A stretch of 64,000 nucleotides of DNA, from the NCBI RefSeq assembly GCF_019160155.1, contig NZ_JAFNIH010000030.1, forward strand, positions 62,001 to 126,000. The letters run 5' to 3'. Numbering within the stretch: the stretch's first letter is position 1; each line of letters starts with the position of its first letter. The position numbers and the translations under genes were made by a program. Shown here piece after piece: positions 53,489 through 63,702 of this stretch. Below the pieces are notes generated by a model. The model was not told the origin of the DNA, searched no databases, and worked only from the letters and a program-made list of their open reading frames with translations. The stretch comes from Pinisolibacter aquiterrae. Lineage in GTDB: Bacteria > Pseudomonadota > Alphaproteobacteria > Rhizobiales > Ancalomicrobiaceae.

Positions 53489-55020
53489 GCCTTCGTCAGG
53501 CCGTAGCGCCGCAGCCGGTCGGCGATGGTGGTGTGCGAGACCCTGAGACGCGCCGCGAGTTTGCGGCTCGACGGGAACTGCGGCAGCAGCCGCACCAGGA
53601 GCGCCTTCTCGAAATCGCGGATCGCGCCGTCCCAATCGTCGATCTCGCCCTCGATCACCGGCCCGCCGAGATCGGCGGGGCTGCCCGCCTGGAGGAGATC
53701 GGCCGGCTCCAGCACCGGCTGATCGGACATGGTCACGGCGCGGAAGATCACGTTCTCGAGCTGGCGCACGTTGCCGGGCCAGAGCTGGGCGAGGAGTTCG
53801 GCCTCCGCCGCCGGCGACAGCCTCGGCTCGGCGCGCCGGCATTGGGCCGAGGCGCGGGCGACGAAGTGGCGGGCGAGCCGGACGATGTCGTCGCCGCGCT
53901 CGCGCAAGGGCGGCAGCTCGAGCCGCAACACGTTGAGCCGATACCAGAGATCCTCGCGGAAGGTCCCGGCGGCGACCATCGCGGCGAGATCGCGGTGGGT
54001 CGCCGAGACGATGCGCACGTCGACCCGGCTCTCGCGATCGCCACCGACCCGGCGGAACGATCCGTCGTTGAGGAAGCGCAACAGTTTCGATTGGAGATAG
54101 GGCGACATCTCGCCGATCTCGTCGAGGAAGACGGTGCCCTTGTCGGCGAGTTCGAGGAGCCCCGGCTTGCCGCCGCGCTCCGCGCCCGAGAAGGCCCCGG
54201 AGGCATAGCCGAAGAGCTCGCTCTCGGCGAGGTTCTCCGGCACCGCCGCGCAGTTCAGCGCCAGAAACGGCGCCTTCGAGCGCCGGCTCATCTGATGGCA
54301 GGCCTGGGCGACGAGTTCCTTGCCGGTGCCGGTCTCGCCGAGGATCAGGATCGGCGCGTCGACGTCGGCGACGCGGGCGGCGCGTTTCTTCAGCGATTGG
54401 ATCGCCGGGGACGCGCCGAGGATCGCCTCGAGCCCGCGTTCGGGCAGGCTCTGGAGGCCGCGAATGTGTTCGCCGAGCCGGTGCGGCGACAGGAGCGTCA
54501 CGACGCCTCCGGCCGGAACCCCGTCGTCGAAGACCGGGACGACGTCGAGCTGGAACGGCACCCCGCCGAGCATCGCCTCGCGCGGCGCCGACCGAAAGCC
54601 CGAACGCACCAGCTCGACCTGGAGCCGGGCGTCGGCGAAGAGATCGCCGAGCGCGAGCCCGCCGATCTCCTCCGCCCGCCGCCGCGACACCGCGACGGTC
54701 GCGGCATTGGCGACGAGAATCGTGCCGTCGGCATCGAGCAGCAGCACCGGATCGGCCATCGCCGAGAGCAGCGCCTCGAGATGCAGCCGGTCGCGCGAGC
54801 CCGGCAGAATGTCGACGCGCGCCGCCGAGCGCGTGCCGGCGACCGCCAGCAGCGCCTCGCGCAGATCGACCCACGCCTCCTCGGCGAGATCGGGCGCGTC
54901 GACGAAGACGTGCGGCGGCGCGACCTCGACGGCGGTGACGTTGAGGCGTCGCTCCGCCAGAACCGCGAGGATCTCGTGGGCGATGCCGACCCGGTCGTGA
55001 AAGACGACGTCTATGCGCAT
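53485..55020 (-). CDS. TyrR/PhhR-like sigma-54-dependent transcriptional activator
   Basis: This 511-residue regulator has the TyrR layout: N-terminal ACT domain (MRIDVVFHDRVGIAHEIL, about 1-75), PAS domain (about 78-170), AAA+ ATPase with Walker A GETGTGKE (228-235) and GAFSGA (275-280), and a C-terminal TyrR-type HTH (SSRKLAARLRVSHTTIADRL, about 475-511). E. coli TyrR has lost GAFSGA and works with sigma-70; this protein keeps it, so it should contact sigma-54. It lies just upstream of alr-dadA on the same strand, and the repeated sites fall between the two genes. Ligand is probably an amino acid bound by the ACT domain. Confidence 0.88.
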   Translation of the reverse strand: MRIDVVFHDRVGIAHEILAVLAERRLNVTAVEVAPPHVFVDAPDLAEEAWVDLREALLAVAGTRSAARVDILPGSRDRLHLEALLSAMADPVLLLDADGTILVANAATVAVSRRRAEEIGGLALGDLFADARLQVELVRSGFRSAPREAMLGGVPFQLDVVPVFDDGVPAGGVVTLLSPHRLGEHIRGLQSLPERGLEAILGASPAIQSLKKRAARVADVDAPILILGETGTGKELVAQACHQMSRRSKAPFLALNCAAVPENLAESELFGYASGAFSGAERGGKPGLLELADKGTVFLDEIGEMSPYLQSKLLRFLNDGSFRRVGGDRESRVDVRIVSATHRDLAAMVAAGTFREDLWYRLNVLRLELPPLRERGDDIVRLARHFVARASAQCRRAEPRLSPAAEAELLAQLWPGNVRQLENVIFRAVTMSDQPVLEPADLLQAGSPADLGGPVIEGEIDDWDGAIRDFEKALLVRLLPQFPSSRKLAARLRVSHTTIADRLRRYGLTKA

Positions 55021-55163
55021 GATGTCTCGATCGAACGCGTTCGAACGCGGCCCGTCGGCCCTCGGGCCGGCGAACCGCGTCCAGTCCTTCTGAGAATAGA
55101 CCGACCTCGTCGGTTCTCCCAAGGGCGAAGGCGAGGGGGAGCCCCGCGTTCGCCCCGGGATCG

Positions 55164-56660
<1,497 letters not shown>

Positions 56661-56723
56661 GCTCGTTCCTCGCCGTGGCGTTCCGGTCCCGCGAGCGCGG
56701 GGGCCGTTGTGGATCGGGCGATC

Positions 56724-56777
56724 TTGCTTTATCGAAAGATGCACAGCAATTTCAGATCCACCGCAATGGATGTGCGG
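56724..56777. promoter_or_regulatory. Dyads in the mmsA-LysR divergent region
   Basis: TTGCT...AGCAA (56724-56749) and CCGCA-7 nt-TGCGG (56761-56777) are inverted repeats with 5-bp arms in the 127-bp region between the divergent mmsA and LysR genes. They are candidate LysR binding sites; arms are short, so support is modest. Confidence 0.35.
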
Positions 56778-56787
56778 AAATCGAACA

Positions 56788-57675
56788 ATGGATTGGGATC
56801 ATCTCAGGGTCTTCCTGGCGGTTGCGCGCAGCGGCCAGATGCTCGCCGCCGCCACCCGGCTCGGGCTCAATCACGCCACCGTCGCGCGCCGTCTCGACGC
56901 GCTCGAAACCTCGCTCGGCTGCCGCCTGTTCGATCGCCGTCCCGCCGGATCGGTGTTGACCCAGGCCGGCGAGCGCCTGCTGCCGGCGGCCGAGCGGATC
57001 GAGACCGAGATGCTCGCCGTCCTCGACGCCACCCGCGAGACCGAGACCTCGATCTCCGGAACGGTGCGGATCGGCGCGCCGGACGGGCTCGGGAACTATT
57101 TCCTCGCCGCCGAACTCGGCCGCTTCGCCGCCGATCACCCGGATCTGGTGATCGAATTGGTGCCGCTGCCGCGCAGCTTCTCATTGTCGAAGCGCGAGGC
57201 GGATCTGGCGATCTGCCTCGATCCGCCGACCGAGGGGCGGCTGATGATCTCGCGCCTCGGCGACTATTCGCTCCACGTCTACGTCGCGCGCGCCTATCTC
57301 GAGCGCTGCGGCGCGCCGGCGGCCGTCGCCGATCTCGCCGCGCACACGATCGTCACCGGCGTCGAGGACTACGCCTATGCCTCCTCGCTCGATTATGTCG
57401 GCACGCTGGAGCGCCACGCCGGGCGGATGTTCCGCTGTGCCGGCGTGGTCGGTCAGATGGAGGCGGTGAAGGCCGGGGTGGGCATCGGCATCCTCCACGA
57501 TTTCGCGGTGCGCGATGCCGGCGATCTCGTACGGGTGCTGCCGGACGTCGTCTTTCGCCGCAGCTATCACCTGCTGGCGCACCCCGATACGCATGCGCTG
57601 CGCCGCATCACCGCCTGCCGCGACTTCCTGGCGCGCCGCTTCCGCGAGGAGCGCGCGCGCTTCCTCCCCGATTGA
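56788..57675 (+). CDS. LysR-family transcriptional regulator (divergent to mmsA)
   Basis: This 295-residue regulator has an N-terminal HTH (about residues 3-60, [34 protein letters not shown]) and an effector domain. ATG 56788 lies in the fold-compatible frame although the frame is open upstream. [13 protein letters not shown] has the signature of LysR proteins that control short-chain carboxylate or semialdehyde use. Being divergent from mmsA, it probably activates that gene. It ends beside a hairpin. Confidence 0.9.
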   Translation: MDWDHLRVFLAVARSGQMLAAATRLGLNHATVARRLDALETSLGCRLFDRRPAGSVLTQAGERLLPAAERIETEMLAVLDATRETETSISGTVRIGAPDGLGNYFLAAELGRFAADHPDLVIELVPLPRSFSLSKREADLAICLDPPTEGRLMISRLGDYSLHVYVARAYLERCGAPAAVADLAAHTIVTGVEDYAYASSLDYVGTLERHAGRMFRCAGVVGQMEAVKAGVGIGILHDFAVRDAGDLVRVLPDVVFRRSYHLLAHPDTHALRRITACRDFLARRFREERARFLPD

Positions 57676-57682
57676 GCGGGCG

Positions 57683-57704
57683 GCGAGGCGGGAGCCCGCC
57701 TCGC
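57683..57704. terminator. GC-rich hairpin after the LysR gene
   Basis: GCGAGGCGGG-AG-CCCGCCTCGC, a perfect 10-bp inverted repeat with a 2-base centre (a real loop would open a few pairs), 8 bp past the stop. The convergent ureohydrolase gene ends 58 bp further on, so it can serve both directions. A 14-bp tandem repeat follows directly. Confidence 0.6.
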
Positions 57705-57732
57705 GCCGTCATGGGAGTGCCGTCATGGGAGC
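57705..57732 (+). repeat. Two tandem 14-bp units, GCCGTCATGGGAGY
   Basis: The units GCCGTCATGGGAGT and GCCGTCATGGGAGC lie head to tail and agree at 13 of 14 positions, between the hairpin and the ureohydrolase stop. It is probably a small slippage duplication. Confidence 0.6.
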
Positions 57733-57761
57733 GCCGCCCGAGCGTCGGACGGCGCCCGCCG

Positions 57762-58718
57762 TCAGCCTTCCGCGACTTTGTTCGCGGCGATGACGCAGAG
57801 CAGCTCGAACATCATCGTCGCGCCGACCAGCGCGGTCATCCCCTGGACGTCGAAGGGCGGGGCCACCTCGACCACGTCGGCGCCGACGATGTCGAGGCCC
57901 TGGAGCCGGCGCAACATCAGCTGCGCCTCGCGGGTGGTGATGCCGCCGATCTCCGGCGTGCCGGTCCCCGGCGCCATCGAGGGGTCGAGACTGTCGACGT
58001 CGAAGGTGACGTAGGTCGGGCCGGTCCCGACGATCGCCTTGGCCTCCTCGATCACCGCCGCCGGACCGCGCTCGGTGAACTCCTCCATGTAGACGATGCG
58101 GATGCCCTGCGCGTGCGCCCAGGCATGTTCGCCGCGCTCGTAGATCGAGCCGCGAATGCCGATCTGGACGACCCGCTTCGGGTCGAGCAACCCCTCCTCG
58201 ATCGCCCGGCGGAAGGGCGTGCCGTGGGTATAGGGGTTGTCGCCGAAATAGGTGTCGTTGGTGTCGGAATGGGCGTCGAAATGGATCATCCCGACCGGGC
58301 GATGCTTCGCGACGGCGCGCAGGACCGGCAGCGTGCAGAGATGATCGCCGCCCGCCCCGAGCGGGATCGCGCCGGCCGCGACGATTTCCGCGACGCCCGC
58401 CTCGATCCGCTTCAGACTGTCGAGAAGATCGATCGGATTGACCGAGACGTCGCCGACGTCGGCCACCTTGACCACCGAGAAGGGCTCGAGCCCGGTCACG
58501 TGATGGCCGCTGCGCATCAGGCTCGACAGGTTGCGGATCTCGCGCGGCCCGTGACGGGCGCCGGCGCGATTGGTGGTGCCGCCGTCCCAGGGCAGGCCGT
58601 AGAGCGCGATGTCGAGCCCGGCCGGCGAGGCGACCACCGGCAGGCGCATGAACGAAGCGATGCCTGCGAAGCGCGGCACCACGGCCGCGTCGACGGGTTG
58701 AAGATCGGCGATGTTCAT
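57762..58718 (-). CDS. Ureohydrolase (agmatinase/guanidino-acid amidinohydrolase family)
   Basis: This 318-residue Mn-dependent enzyme cleaves a guanidino group to urea plus amine. Metal motifs are GAGGDHLCT (His, usually GGDHS; Leu here), HFDAHSDTND (DAHSD) and FDVDSLDPSMAPGTGTPEIGG. TFDVDSLDPS and PGTGTPEIGG are typical of agmatinase and its guanidinobutyrate/propionate relatives. ATG 58718 begins the conserved MNIADLQPVDAAVVPRFAGI; a GTG at 58733 overlaps the upstream stop as GTGA and is an alternative. It is last in an operon with creatininase-family, SDR and ABC genes. Substrate could be agmatine, guanidinobutyrate or another guanidino compound. Confidence 0.88.
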   Translation of the reverse strand: MNIADLQPVDAAVVPRFAGIASFMRLPVVASPAGLDIALYGLPWDGGTTNRAGARHGPREIRNLSSLMRSGHHVTGLEPFSVVKVADVGDVSVNPIDLLDSLKRIEAGVAEIVAAGAIPLGAGGDHLCTLPVLRAVAKHRPVGMIHFDAHSDTNDTYFGDNPYTHGTPFRRAIEEGLLDPKRVVQIGIRGSIYERGEHAWAHAQGIRIVYMEEFTERGPAAVIEEAKAIVGTGPTYVTFDVDSLDPSMAPGTGTPEIGGITTREAQLMLRRLQGLDIVGADVVEVAPPFDVQGMTALVGATMMFELLCVIAANKVAEG

Positions 58719-58719
58719 C

Positions 58720-58733
58720 GTGAGACGTCTCAC
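58720..58733. promoter_or_regulatory. Perfect 14-bp palindrome at the creatininase/ureohydrolase junction
   Basis: GTGAGACGTCTCAC is fully self-complementary, spans the GTGA stop/start overlap and lies 1 bp before the alternative ATG. It could be an RNA hairpin tuning translation of the ureohydrolase, or chance in coding sequence. Confidence 0.35.
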
Positions 58734-59515
58734 TTCCTCGGTTCGAGTGCGAATTCGCGAACGACGGCGGCCGTGAGCCCCTCGACCACGTCGTCGATCA
58801 GCCAGTGGCCCTTCTCCGCCGAGGAGCCCTCGGTCATGGAGAGCACGCCCGACGCCGGCACCTCAGGCGTGGCGACGCCGTAGCGCTCGTAGCGGACGAA
58901 CTTCGCCGGTCCGTCGTGGACCGCGCGGGAGAGGTCGACCAGCTCCGGCCGGAGCGCCATCATCATCGAGGTCTCGATGACGCTGGCGTGCTCGAGTTCG
59001 ATGCCGGGATAGCCGTCGGGGAAGATCCGATCGATCGTCCCCGGCTCGATCAAGTCCCAATGGTCGACCCGCAGCACGATCAGCCCGTCGGTGCGGTCGG
59101 GACCGATCGCCTCCAGCGCCAGTTCGATGCCCTCGATCGCCGGCCAGATGTTCTCGTAATGGCCGTTGACCACCACGATCCGCCGGACGCCGTGGCGGAA
59201 GAGCCCGAGGACGACGTCGCGCACCACCGCCGAGAGCGTCGAGGCGGCGAGATCGAGCGTGCCGGGAAAGCCGCGTCCGCCGCCGGTCTTCGGCTGCGAG
59301 CGATTGCCATAGGGGATGGTCGGGGCGACGAGCCCGCCGACGCGCGCGGCGACCCGCTCGGCGACCGCCGTCGGCAAGACCACGTCGACGTTCATCGCCA
59401 TGTGGTGGCCGTGCTGCTCGGTGGCGCCGATCGGCAGGAACACCGGCGCCCCGGCGCGGATCCGCGCTCCGACCTCGGTCCACGGCAGTTCGGCGAGAAA
59501 GACGGTCTCGTTCAT
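58730..59515 (-). CDS. Creatininase-family amidohydrolase
   Basis: This 261-residue metal-dependent hydrolase of the creatininase/mycofactocin MftE family carries metal-ligand motifs LPIGATEQHGHHMAMNVD (Glu/His/Asp), VVNGHYENIWP and ELEHASVIETSMMM, placed as in creatinine amidohydrolase. It opens cyclic amides or related rings. In an operon with a ureohydrolase, it may linearise a cyclic guanidino compound such as creatinine-like or glycocyamidine-like molecules before amidine cleavage. Its start overlaps the SDR stop (ATGA). Confidence 0.85.
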   Translation of the reverse strand: MNETVFLAELPWTEVGARIRAGAPVFLPIGATEQHGHHMAMNVDVVLPTAVAERVAARVGGLVAPTIPYGNRSQPKTGGGRGFPGTLDLAASTLSAVVRDVVLGLFRHGVRRIVVVNGHYENIWPAIEGIELALEAIGPDRTDGLIVLRVDHWDLIEPGTIDRIFPDGYPGIELEHASVIETSMMMALRPELVDLSRAVHDGPAKFVRYERYGVATPEVPASGVLSMTEGSSAEKGHWLIDDVVEGLTAAVVREFALEPRK

Positions 59516-60219
59516 GGCATTGCGGCTCCACCGTTGGCACCGAGGCATTGACCCGTGAAGAGCGTCGCTCCGGGGCCCGCGAGGAAGACGATCGCGGCGG
59601 CGACCTCCTCCGGCCGGCCGATGCGACCGAGCGGATGAGCGGTCTCTTGCCGGCGCTGCGCCTCCGTCAGGGTCTCGAAGGCGAGGAGCGGCGTGTCGGT
59701 CGGCCCAGGCGCGACCGCGTTGACGAGAATGTCCGGCGCCAGTTCCCGCGCCCACGAGCGGGTGAGCCCGAGGATCGCCGCCTTGGTCGCCACATAGACC
59801 GAGGCGTCGGCCCGGCCGAGATAGGCGAGCTCGGAGGCGAGATTGACGATCCGCCCGCCCGGCCCCATGTGCGGCCGCGCCTCGCGCGTCACCAGGATGG
59901 CGCCGCGCACGTTGACCGCGAAATGGGCGTCGATCGAGGCCGCCGTGATCTCCGCGAGCGCGGCCTCGCGCAGGATGCCGGCGTTGTTGACGAGAATATC
60001 GATGCCGCCGAGCCGCCGCGCGGCGTCCGCGACGGCGGCGACGATCGCCGCCTCGTCGGCGAGATCGCAGGCGAGGATCGGGACGGGGCCGTCGGCGGCG
60101 GCGAGATCGAGGCCGATCACGGTGGCGCCGGCGTCCGCGAGAGCGATCGCGGTCGCGCGGCCGATACCGGCGGCGGCGCCGGTGACGAGCGCGCGGCGGC
60201 CGGCGAGGGGCTTCACCAT
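59512..60219 (-). CDS. Short-chain dehydrogenase/reductase 1
   Basis: This 235-residue Rossmann enzyme has the classical SDR motifs TGAAAGIGRATA (coenzyme), NNAG, catalytic Ser in VNLASE, and YVATK (Tyr and Lys). It is short but complete. The second SDR in the operon overlaps its start by 7 bp. Substrate is unknown; co-occurrence suggests oxidation or reduction of a hydroxyl on the operon's guanidino or cyclic intermediate. Confidence 0.88.
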   Translation of the reverse strand: MVKPLAGRRALVTGAAAGIGRATAIALADAGATVIGLDLAAADGPVPILACDLADEAAIVAAVADAARRLGGIDILVNNAGILREAALAEITAASIDAHFAVNVRGAILVTREARPHMGPGGRIVNLASELAYLGRADASVYVATKAAILGLTRSWARELAPDILVNAVAPGPTDTPLLAFETLTEAQRRQETAHPLGRIGRPEEVAAAIVFLAGPGATLFTGQCLGANGGAAMP

Positions 60220-60968
60220 GGCACTTCTCCCCGGTCGACCGAGATGCTCTGTCCGGTCACGTTGGCGGCGCGCGGCGAGGCGAGCCAGAGATAGAGCTCG
60301 GCGACGTCGTCGGGCTCCATCAGGCCGGGCAGGGCCTGGGCGCCGACGATCGCGTCGAGAAGCTCTTCCTCGGGCGTGCCGGAGCGTTCCGCCATCAGGC
60401 CGAGCGAGCGCATCGCCGCCTCGGTCCGGACCCAGCCGGGGCAGACGGCGTTGACGCGGATCCCACGCGGCCCGAGTTCCTTGGCCCAGGTCTTGGTGAG
60501 ACCGATGATCGCGTGTTTGGAGGCGACATAGGCGCCGAACAGCGGCTCGGCGACCCGCCCCCAGATCGAGGCGGTGTTGACGATCGCCCCGCCCGCCGTC
60601 ATGTGCGGCAGCGCCCGGCGGGTCACCAGATCGGTGCCGATCACGTTGATCTCGATGATCTTGCGGAACGTCGCCTCGATCATCGGATCGAGACTGTCGA
60701 TCGGCGTCATCCGCTCGAAGCCGGCGTTGTTGACGAGCACGTCGACGTGGCCGATCTCGGCGAAGATGCCGTCGAGATCGTGCGGCCGCGAGATGTCGGC
60801 GACGAGACCACGCCCACCGAGTTCCCTCGCCCGGTCGCGGACGTGGGAATCGTCGGCGATCAGGACGAGATCGGCGCCGGTGGCGGCGAAGGCCTGGGCG
60901 ACGCCGAGGCCGATGCCGCGGCTCGCCCCGGTGACGACGACGGTGCGCCCGAGAAAGCTGTCGCTCAT
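60213..60968 (-). CDS. Short-chain dehydrogenase/reductase 2
   Basis: This 251-residue classical SDR has TGASRGIGLGVAQA, NNAGF, VNTASI and YVASK. It ends with TGQSISVDRGEVPW, typical of the FabG-like branch. It shares about the same architecture as SDR 1 but is not close in sequence, so they probably act on different steps. It overlaps the ABC ATPase gene by 4 bp. Confidence 0.9.
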   Translation of the reverse strand: MSDSFLGRTVVVTGASRGIGLGVAQAFAATGADLVLIADDSHVRDRARELGGRGLVADISRPHDLDGIFAEIGHVDVLVNNAGFERMTPIDSLDPMIEATFRKIIEINVIGTDLVTRRALPHMTAGGAIVNTASIWGRVAEPLFGAYVASKHAIIGLTKTWAKELGPRGIRVNAVCPGWVRTEAAMRSLGLMAERSGTPEEELLDAIVGAQALPGLMEPDDVAELYLWLASPRAANVTGQSISVDRGEVPW

Positions 60969-61738
60969 TGGGGATCTCCGGTCTCGTGGCGGATCAGGTG
61001 CAGCACGTCGTTGCGCAGATCGAAGAACGGCCGGCTCTCGCGCAGATCGAGCGATCGCTCGACGCCGAGCACGGCGGTGACGTCGACTTGCGCGACGACG
61101 CGCGCCGGCCGCTGCGAGAAGACGACGATGCGATCGGCCAGGAAGACCGCTTCCTCGACGTCGTGGGTGACGAAGATGGTGGTCTTGGCCTCATGGGCCT
61201 GGATCCGGCGCAATTCGACCTGCAGGCGCTCGCGGGTGAGCGCGTCGAGGGCGCCGAAGGGCTCGTCCATCAACAGCACCTCCGACCCGGCCGCCAGCGT
61301 CCGGGCGATGGCGACGCGCTGGCGCATGCCGCCGGAGATGCGGTTCGGATAGTGGTCGGCGAAGGCCTCGAGGCCGATCAGTGCGAGGTGATGGGCGACG
61401 CTCGCCGTCTTCTCCTGCGGGCTCATGTCGTCGCGGTAGCGCATGCCGAAGGCGATGTTCTCGGCGACCGTCTGCCAGGGAAACGACGAATAGGATTGAA
61501 ACACCATGCCGCGCCGCCGGTCGGGCCCGCCGACCGGGCGTGCCTCGAGCAGGATCCGGCCCGACGTCGGCGTGTCGAGGCCGCCGACCATGCGCATCAA
61601 CGTGGTCTTGCCGCAGCCGGACGGCCCGAGAAAGGCGACGAATTCGCCGCGGCCGATCGAAAGGTCGGTCGGCGCGACCACCGGCACCGGGCCGAACTGC
61701 TTGGTGACGCCTTCGAAGCGGAGATAATCGTCGCTCAT
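60965..61738 (-). CDS. ABC transporter ATP-binding protein, NitT/TauT type
   Basis: This 257-residue ATPase has Walker A GPSGCGKTT (about residues 37-45), the Q-loop at MVFQSYSSFPW, signature ISGGMRQRVAIARTL and Walker B VLLMDEPFGALD. It follows the SsuB/TauB pattern and drives the permease encoded 7 bp upstream. It is the third gene of the binding protein-permease-ATPase set and overlaps the first SDR. Confidence 0.92.
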   Translation of the reverse strand: MSDDYLRFEGVTKQFGPVPVVAPTDLSIGRGEFVAFLGPSGCGKTTLMRMVGGLDTPTSGRILLEARPVGGPDRRRGMVFQSYSSFPWQTVAENIAFGMRYRDDMSPQEKTASVAHHLALIGLEAFADHYPNRISGGMRQRVAIARTLAAGSEVLLMDEPFGALDALTRERLQVELRRIQAHEAKTTIFVTHDVEEAVFLADRIVVFSQRPARVVAQVDVTAVLGVERSLDLRESRPFFDLRNDVLHLIRHETGDPQ

Positions 61739-61745
61739 CGGGATC

Positions 61746-62525
61746 TCACAGATAGCGGAACAGGCGACGATGGAACGCGCGCAGGATCTGGTCGGTGACG
61801 AGGCCGATGATCCCGATGACGACCACGCCGGCCATCACCTCCGGCGTCTTCACGAAGCGCCGCGCCGACCAGATGACGTAGCCGAGGCCGCTGTCGGCGG
61901 CGATGATCTCGGCGAGGATCAGATAGGTCCAACACCAGCCGAGGGTGATGCGCAGATTGTCGACCAGCGTCGGCCCCATGGCGCGGAACACCACGTCGGT
62001 CAGGACCGCGCGCGAGGAGCCGCCGAGGGTGCGGGCGATCTCGACATATTCGTGCGGCACGCGGCGCGCGTCGTCGGCGACGAGCAGCACCAGCTGGAAG
62101 AAGGTGCCGAGCCACAGGAGGAAGATTTTGGTCTCCTCGCCGATGCCGAACCAGATGATCGACAAGGGCACCAGAGCCGGCACCGGCAGGTAGCGGATGA
62201 AGTCGATGGTCGGCTCGAGCGAGGCGCCGACGATGCGGTAGCTCGACATCAGAATGCCGATCGGAACCGCCATCGCCGCCGCGATCAGGAAGGCCACCCA
62301 CACCCGGAGCGTCGAGACCCCCGCGTGCCAGAGGAGATGCTGCTTGGTGAGGAGCCCCCAGCCGGCGACCGCCACTCGCGACGGCGACGGCAGGAAGGTC
62401 GGCGCGATCCATCCGAGATCGGAGGCCGCCTCCCACACGCCGATCAGGGCGAGCGCGAAGCCGGCGCCGCACAGGATCTCGACCGTGGTCGAAGGCTTCC
62501 CTCGGAAGGTGAACAGGGGATTCAT
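61746..62525 (-). CDS. ABC transporter permease, NitT/TauT type
   Basis: This 259-residue permease has around six helices, the first at about residues 18-35. It carries EYVEIARTLGGSSRAVLTDVVF (split at residues 165-186), the EAA loop. LAEIIAADSGLGYVIWSARRF is characteristic of the family. The frame stays open upstream but ATG 62525 gives family length. It lies 38 bp downstream of the binding-protein gene. Confidence 0.9.
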   Translation of the reverse strand: MNPLFTFRGKPSTTVEILCGAGFALALIGVWEAASDLGWIAPTFLPSPSRVAVAGWGLLTKQHLLWHAGVSTLRVWVAFLIAAAMAVPIGILMSSYRIVGASLEPTIDFIRYLPVPALVPLSIIWFGIGEETKIFLLWLGTFFQLVLLVADDARRVPHEYVEIARTLGGSSRAVLTDVVFRAMGPTLVDNLRITLGWCWTYLILAEIIAADSGLGYVIWSARRFVKTPEVMAGVVVIGIIGLVTDQILRAFHRRLFRYL

Positions 62526-62563
62526 GCGCGCCGTCCTCGCCGGATGTCTCTCGGAAGCCGGGC

Positions 62564-63565
62564 TCAGAGCCCGCCCTCGACCACCTTCGCCATGACGGAA
62601 TTGTCGATCTGCTGGTTCGCGACCAACTTGGTGTCGGCGGCGCCGTTCTCGAGGTTGAGCGCCATCACCGTGTCGAACACCTCGTGCAGCTTGCCGGTCG
62701 CGCCGGGCTTGCCGAGATAGGCGGCGGCCTCGGTGAGCGGGGTATAGGCGAGCGAGCCGGTGAGCACCTCCTCGACCTCGGCCGGGGTCATGCCGTAATG
62801 CGGCGCGGCGAGTTCGGCGAACTTCTTCGGGTCCTTCTTGGCGAACTCGATCGCCTGATAGATCCCCTTGAGGAAGCGGACATATTTGTCGGGATGGGCC
62901 TTCAGGTCGTCCTGACGGGCGGTGATCACGTCGGTGATGATGCCGCGATAGGCCGGATCGGCGGAGGAGATCAGCACCTTGGCGCCCTTGCGGGTCGAGG
63001 TCTTGACCGCCTGCGACATGAAGGGCTCGTAGGTGGCGATCGCCGCGATCGAGGCGTCGGCGAAGACCGCCGCCGTATCGGCCGAGGCGATGTCCTTGAG
63101 GTTCAGATCGCCGAGCTTCAGGCCGGCCTTCTTCAGTTCCATCTGCAACAGGAGACGGGCCGGAATGTTCGGCTCGGCGGCGACGGTCTTGCCCTCGAGG
63201 CTCGCGACGTTGGGCACCGCGTCGTCGGCGATGATGCCGTCGCCGCCGACCGACTGGTCGATGGTGGCGATGATCACGCCGGGGGTGGAGGCGTCGCGCG
63301 GCCGGCCCTGATGCTCGCCGACGGTGCGCATGTCGACGTCGATGTCGCCGCGCGCGTAGGCCGCCATGACGTTCGCTCGGTCGTCCTCGAACTTGTAGTC
63401 GACCTCGAGATCGAGCGCCTTGAAGTAGCCGAGGTCGGTGGCGACGTGCACCGGCGCGAAGCCGAGCCAGGTCGGCGCGAGCATGCGGATCTTGTCGGCC
63501 GCGAGCACCGGCGAGGCCAGCGACAGAGCGACGACGACGGCGGTGGACTGCAAGAGACGCTTCAT
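62564..63565 (-). CDS. ABC transporter substrate-binding protein, NitT/TauT type
   Basis: This 333-residue periplasmic binding protein has a Sec signal (LLQSTAVVVALSLASPVLAAD, cut about residue 22). The mature protein has WLGFAPVHVATDLGYFKALDLEVDYKF, the pattern of SsuA/TauA/NrtA-like proteins, and AAIATYEPFMSQAVKT. It supplies substrate to the permease and ATPase encoded downstream. Ligand is probably the compound processed by the ureohydrolase/creatininase pair. It diverges from the LysR gene. Confidence 0.9.
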   Translation of the reverse strand: MKRLLQSTAVVVALSLASPVLAADKIRMLAPTWLGFAPVHVATDLGYFKALDLEVDYKFEDDRANVMAAYARGDIDVDMRTVGEHQGRPRDASTPGVIIATIDQSVGGDGIIADDAVPNVASLEGKTVAAEPNIPARLLLQMELKKAGLKLGDLNLKDIASADTAAVFADASIAAIATYEPFMSQAVKTSTRKGAKVLISSADPAYRGIITDVITARQDDLKAHPDKYVRFLKGIYQAIEFAKKDPKKFAELAAPHYGMTPAEVEEVLTGSLAYTPLTEAAAYLGKPGATGKLHEVFDTVMALNLENGAADTKLVANQQIDNSVMAKVVEGGL

Positions 63566-63662
63566 GGAACGGTTCCCCCGGAGAGATCGTCTGGACGGTG
63601 AGATCGCCTTGACTTCGCGGGCAGTCTCGGCTCGATTTCTTTTCGTGTGAATCCAAATCTTT

Positions 63663-63676
63663 CGATGGGTACATCG
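63663..63676. promoter_or_regulatory. Dyad between the ABC operon and LysR gene
   Basis: CGATG-GGTA-CATCG, 5-bp arms, 26 bp before the LysR GTG, in a low-GC patch of the 137-bp divergent region. It is a candidate LysR autoregulatory site. Confidence 0.4.
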
Positions 63677-63702
63677 GGAATTTTCAAAATAAGGAGCACC
63701 CC

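Noticed and set aside
55100-55114. ACCGAC-CTC-GTCGGT hairpin as terminator of mmsA
   Set aside because: Only a 6-bp stem, 50 bp past the stop and without a T-run; too weak to call.
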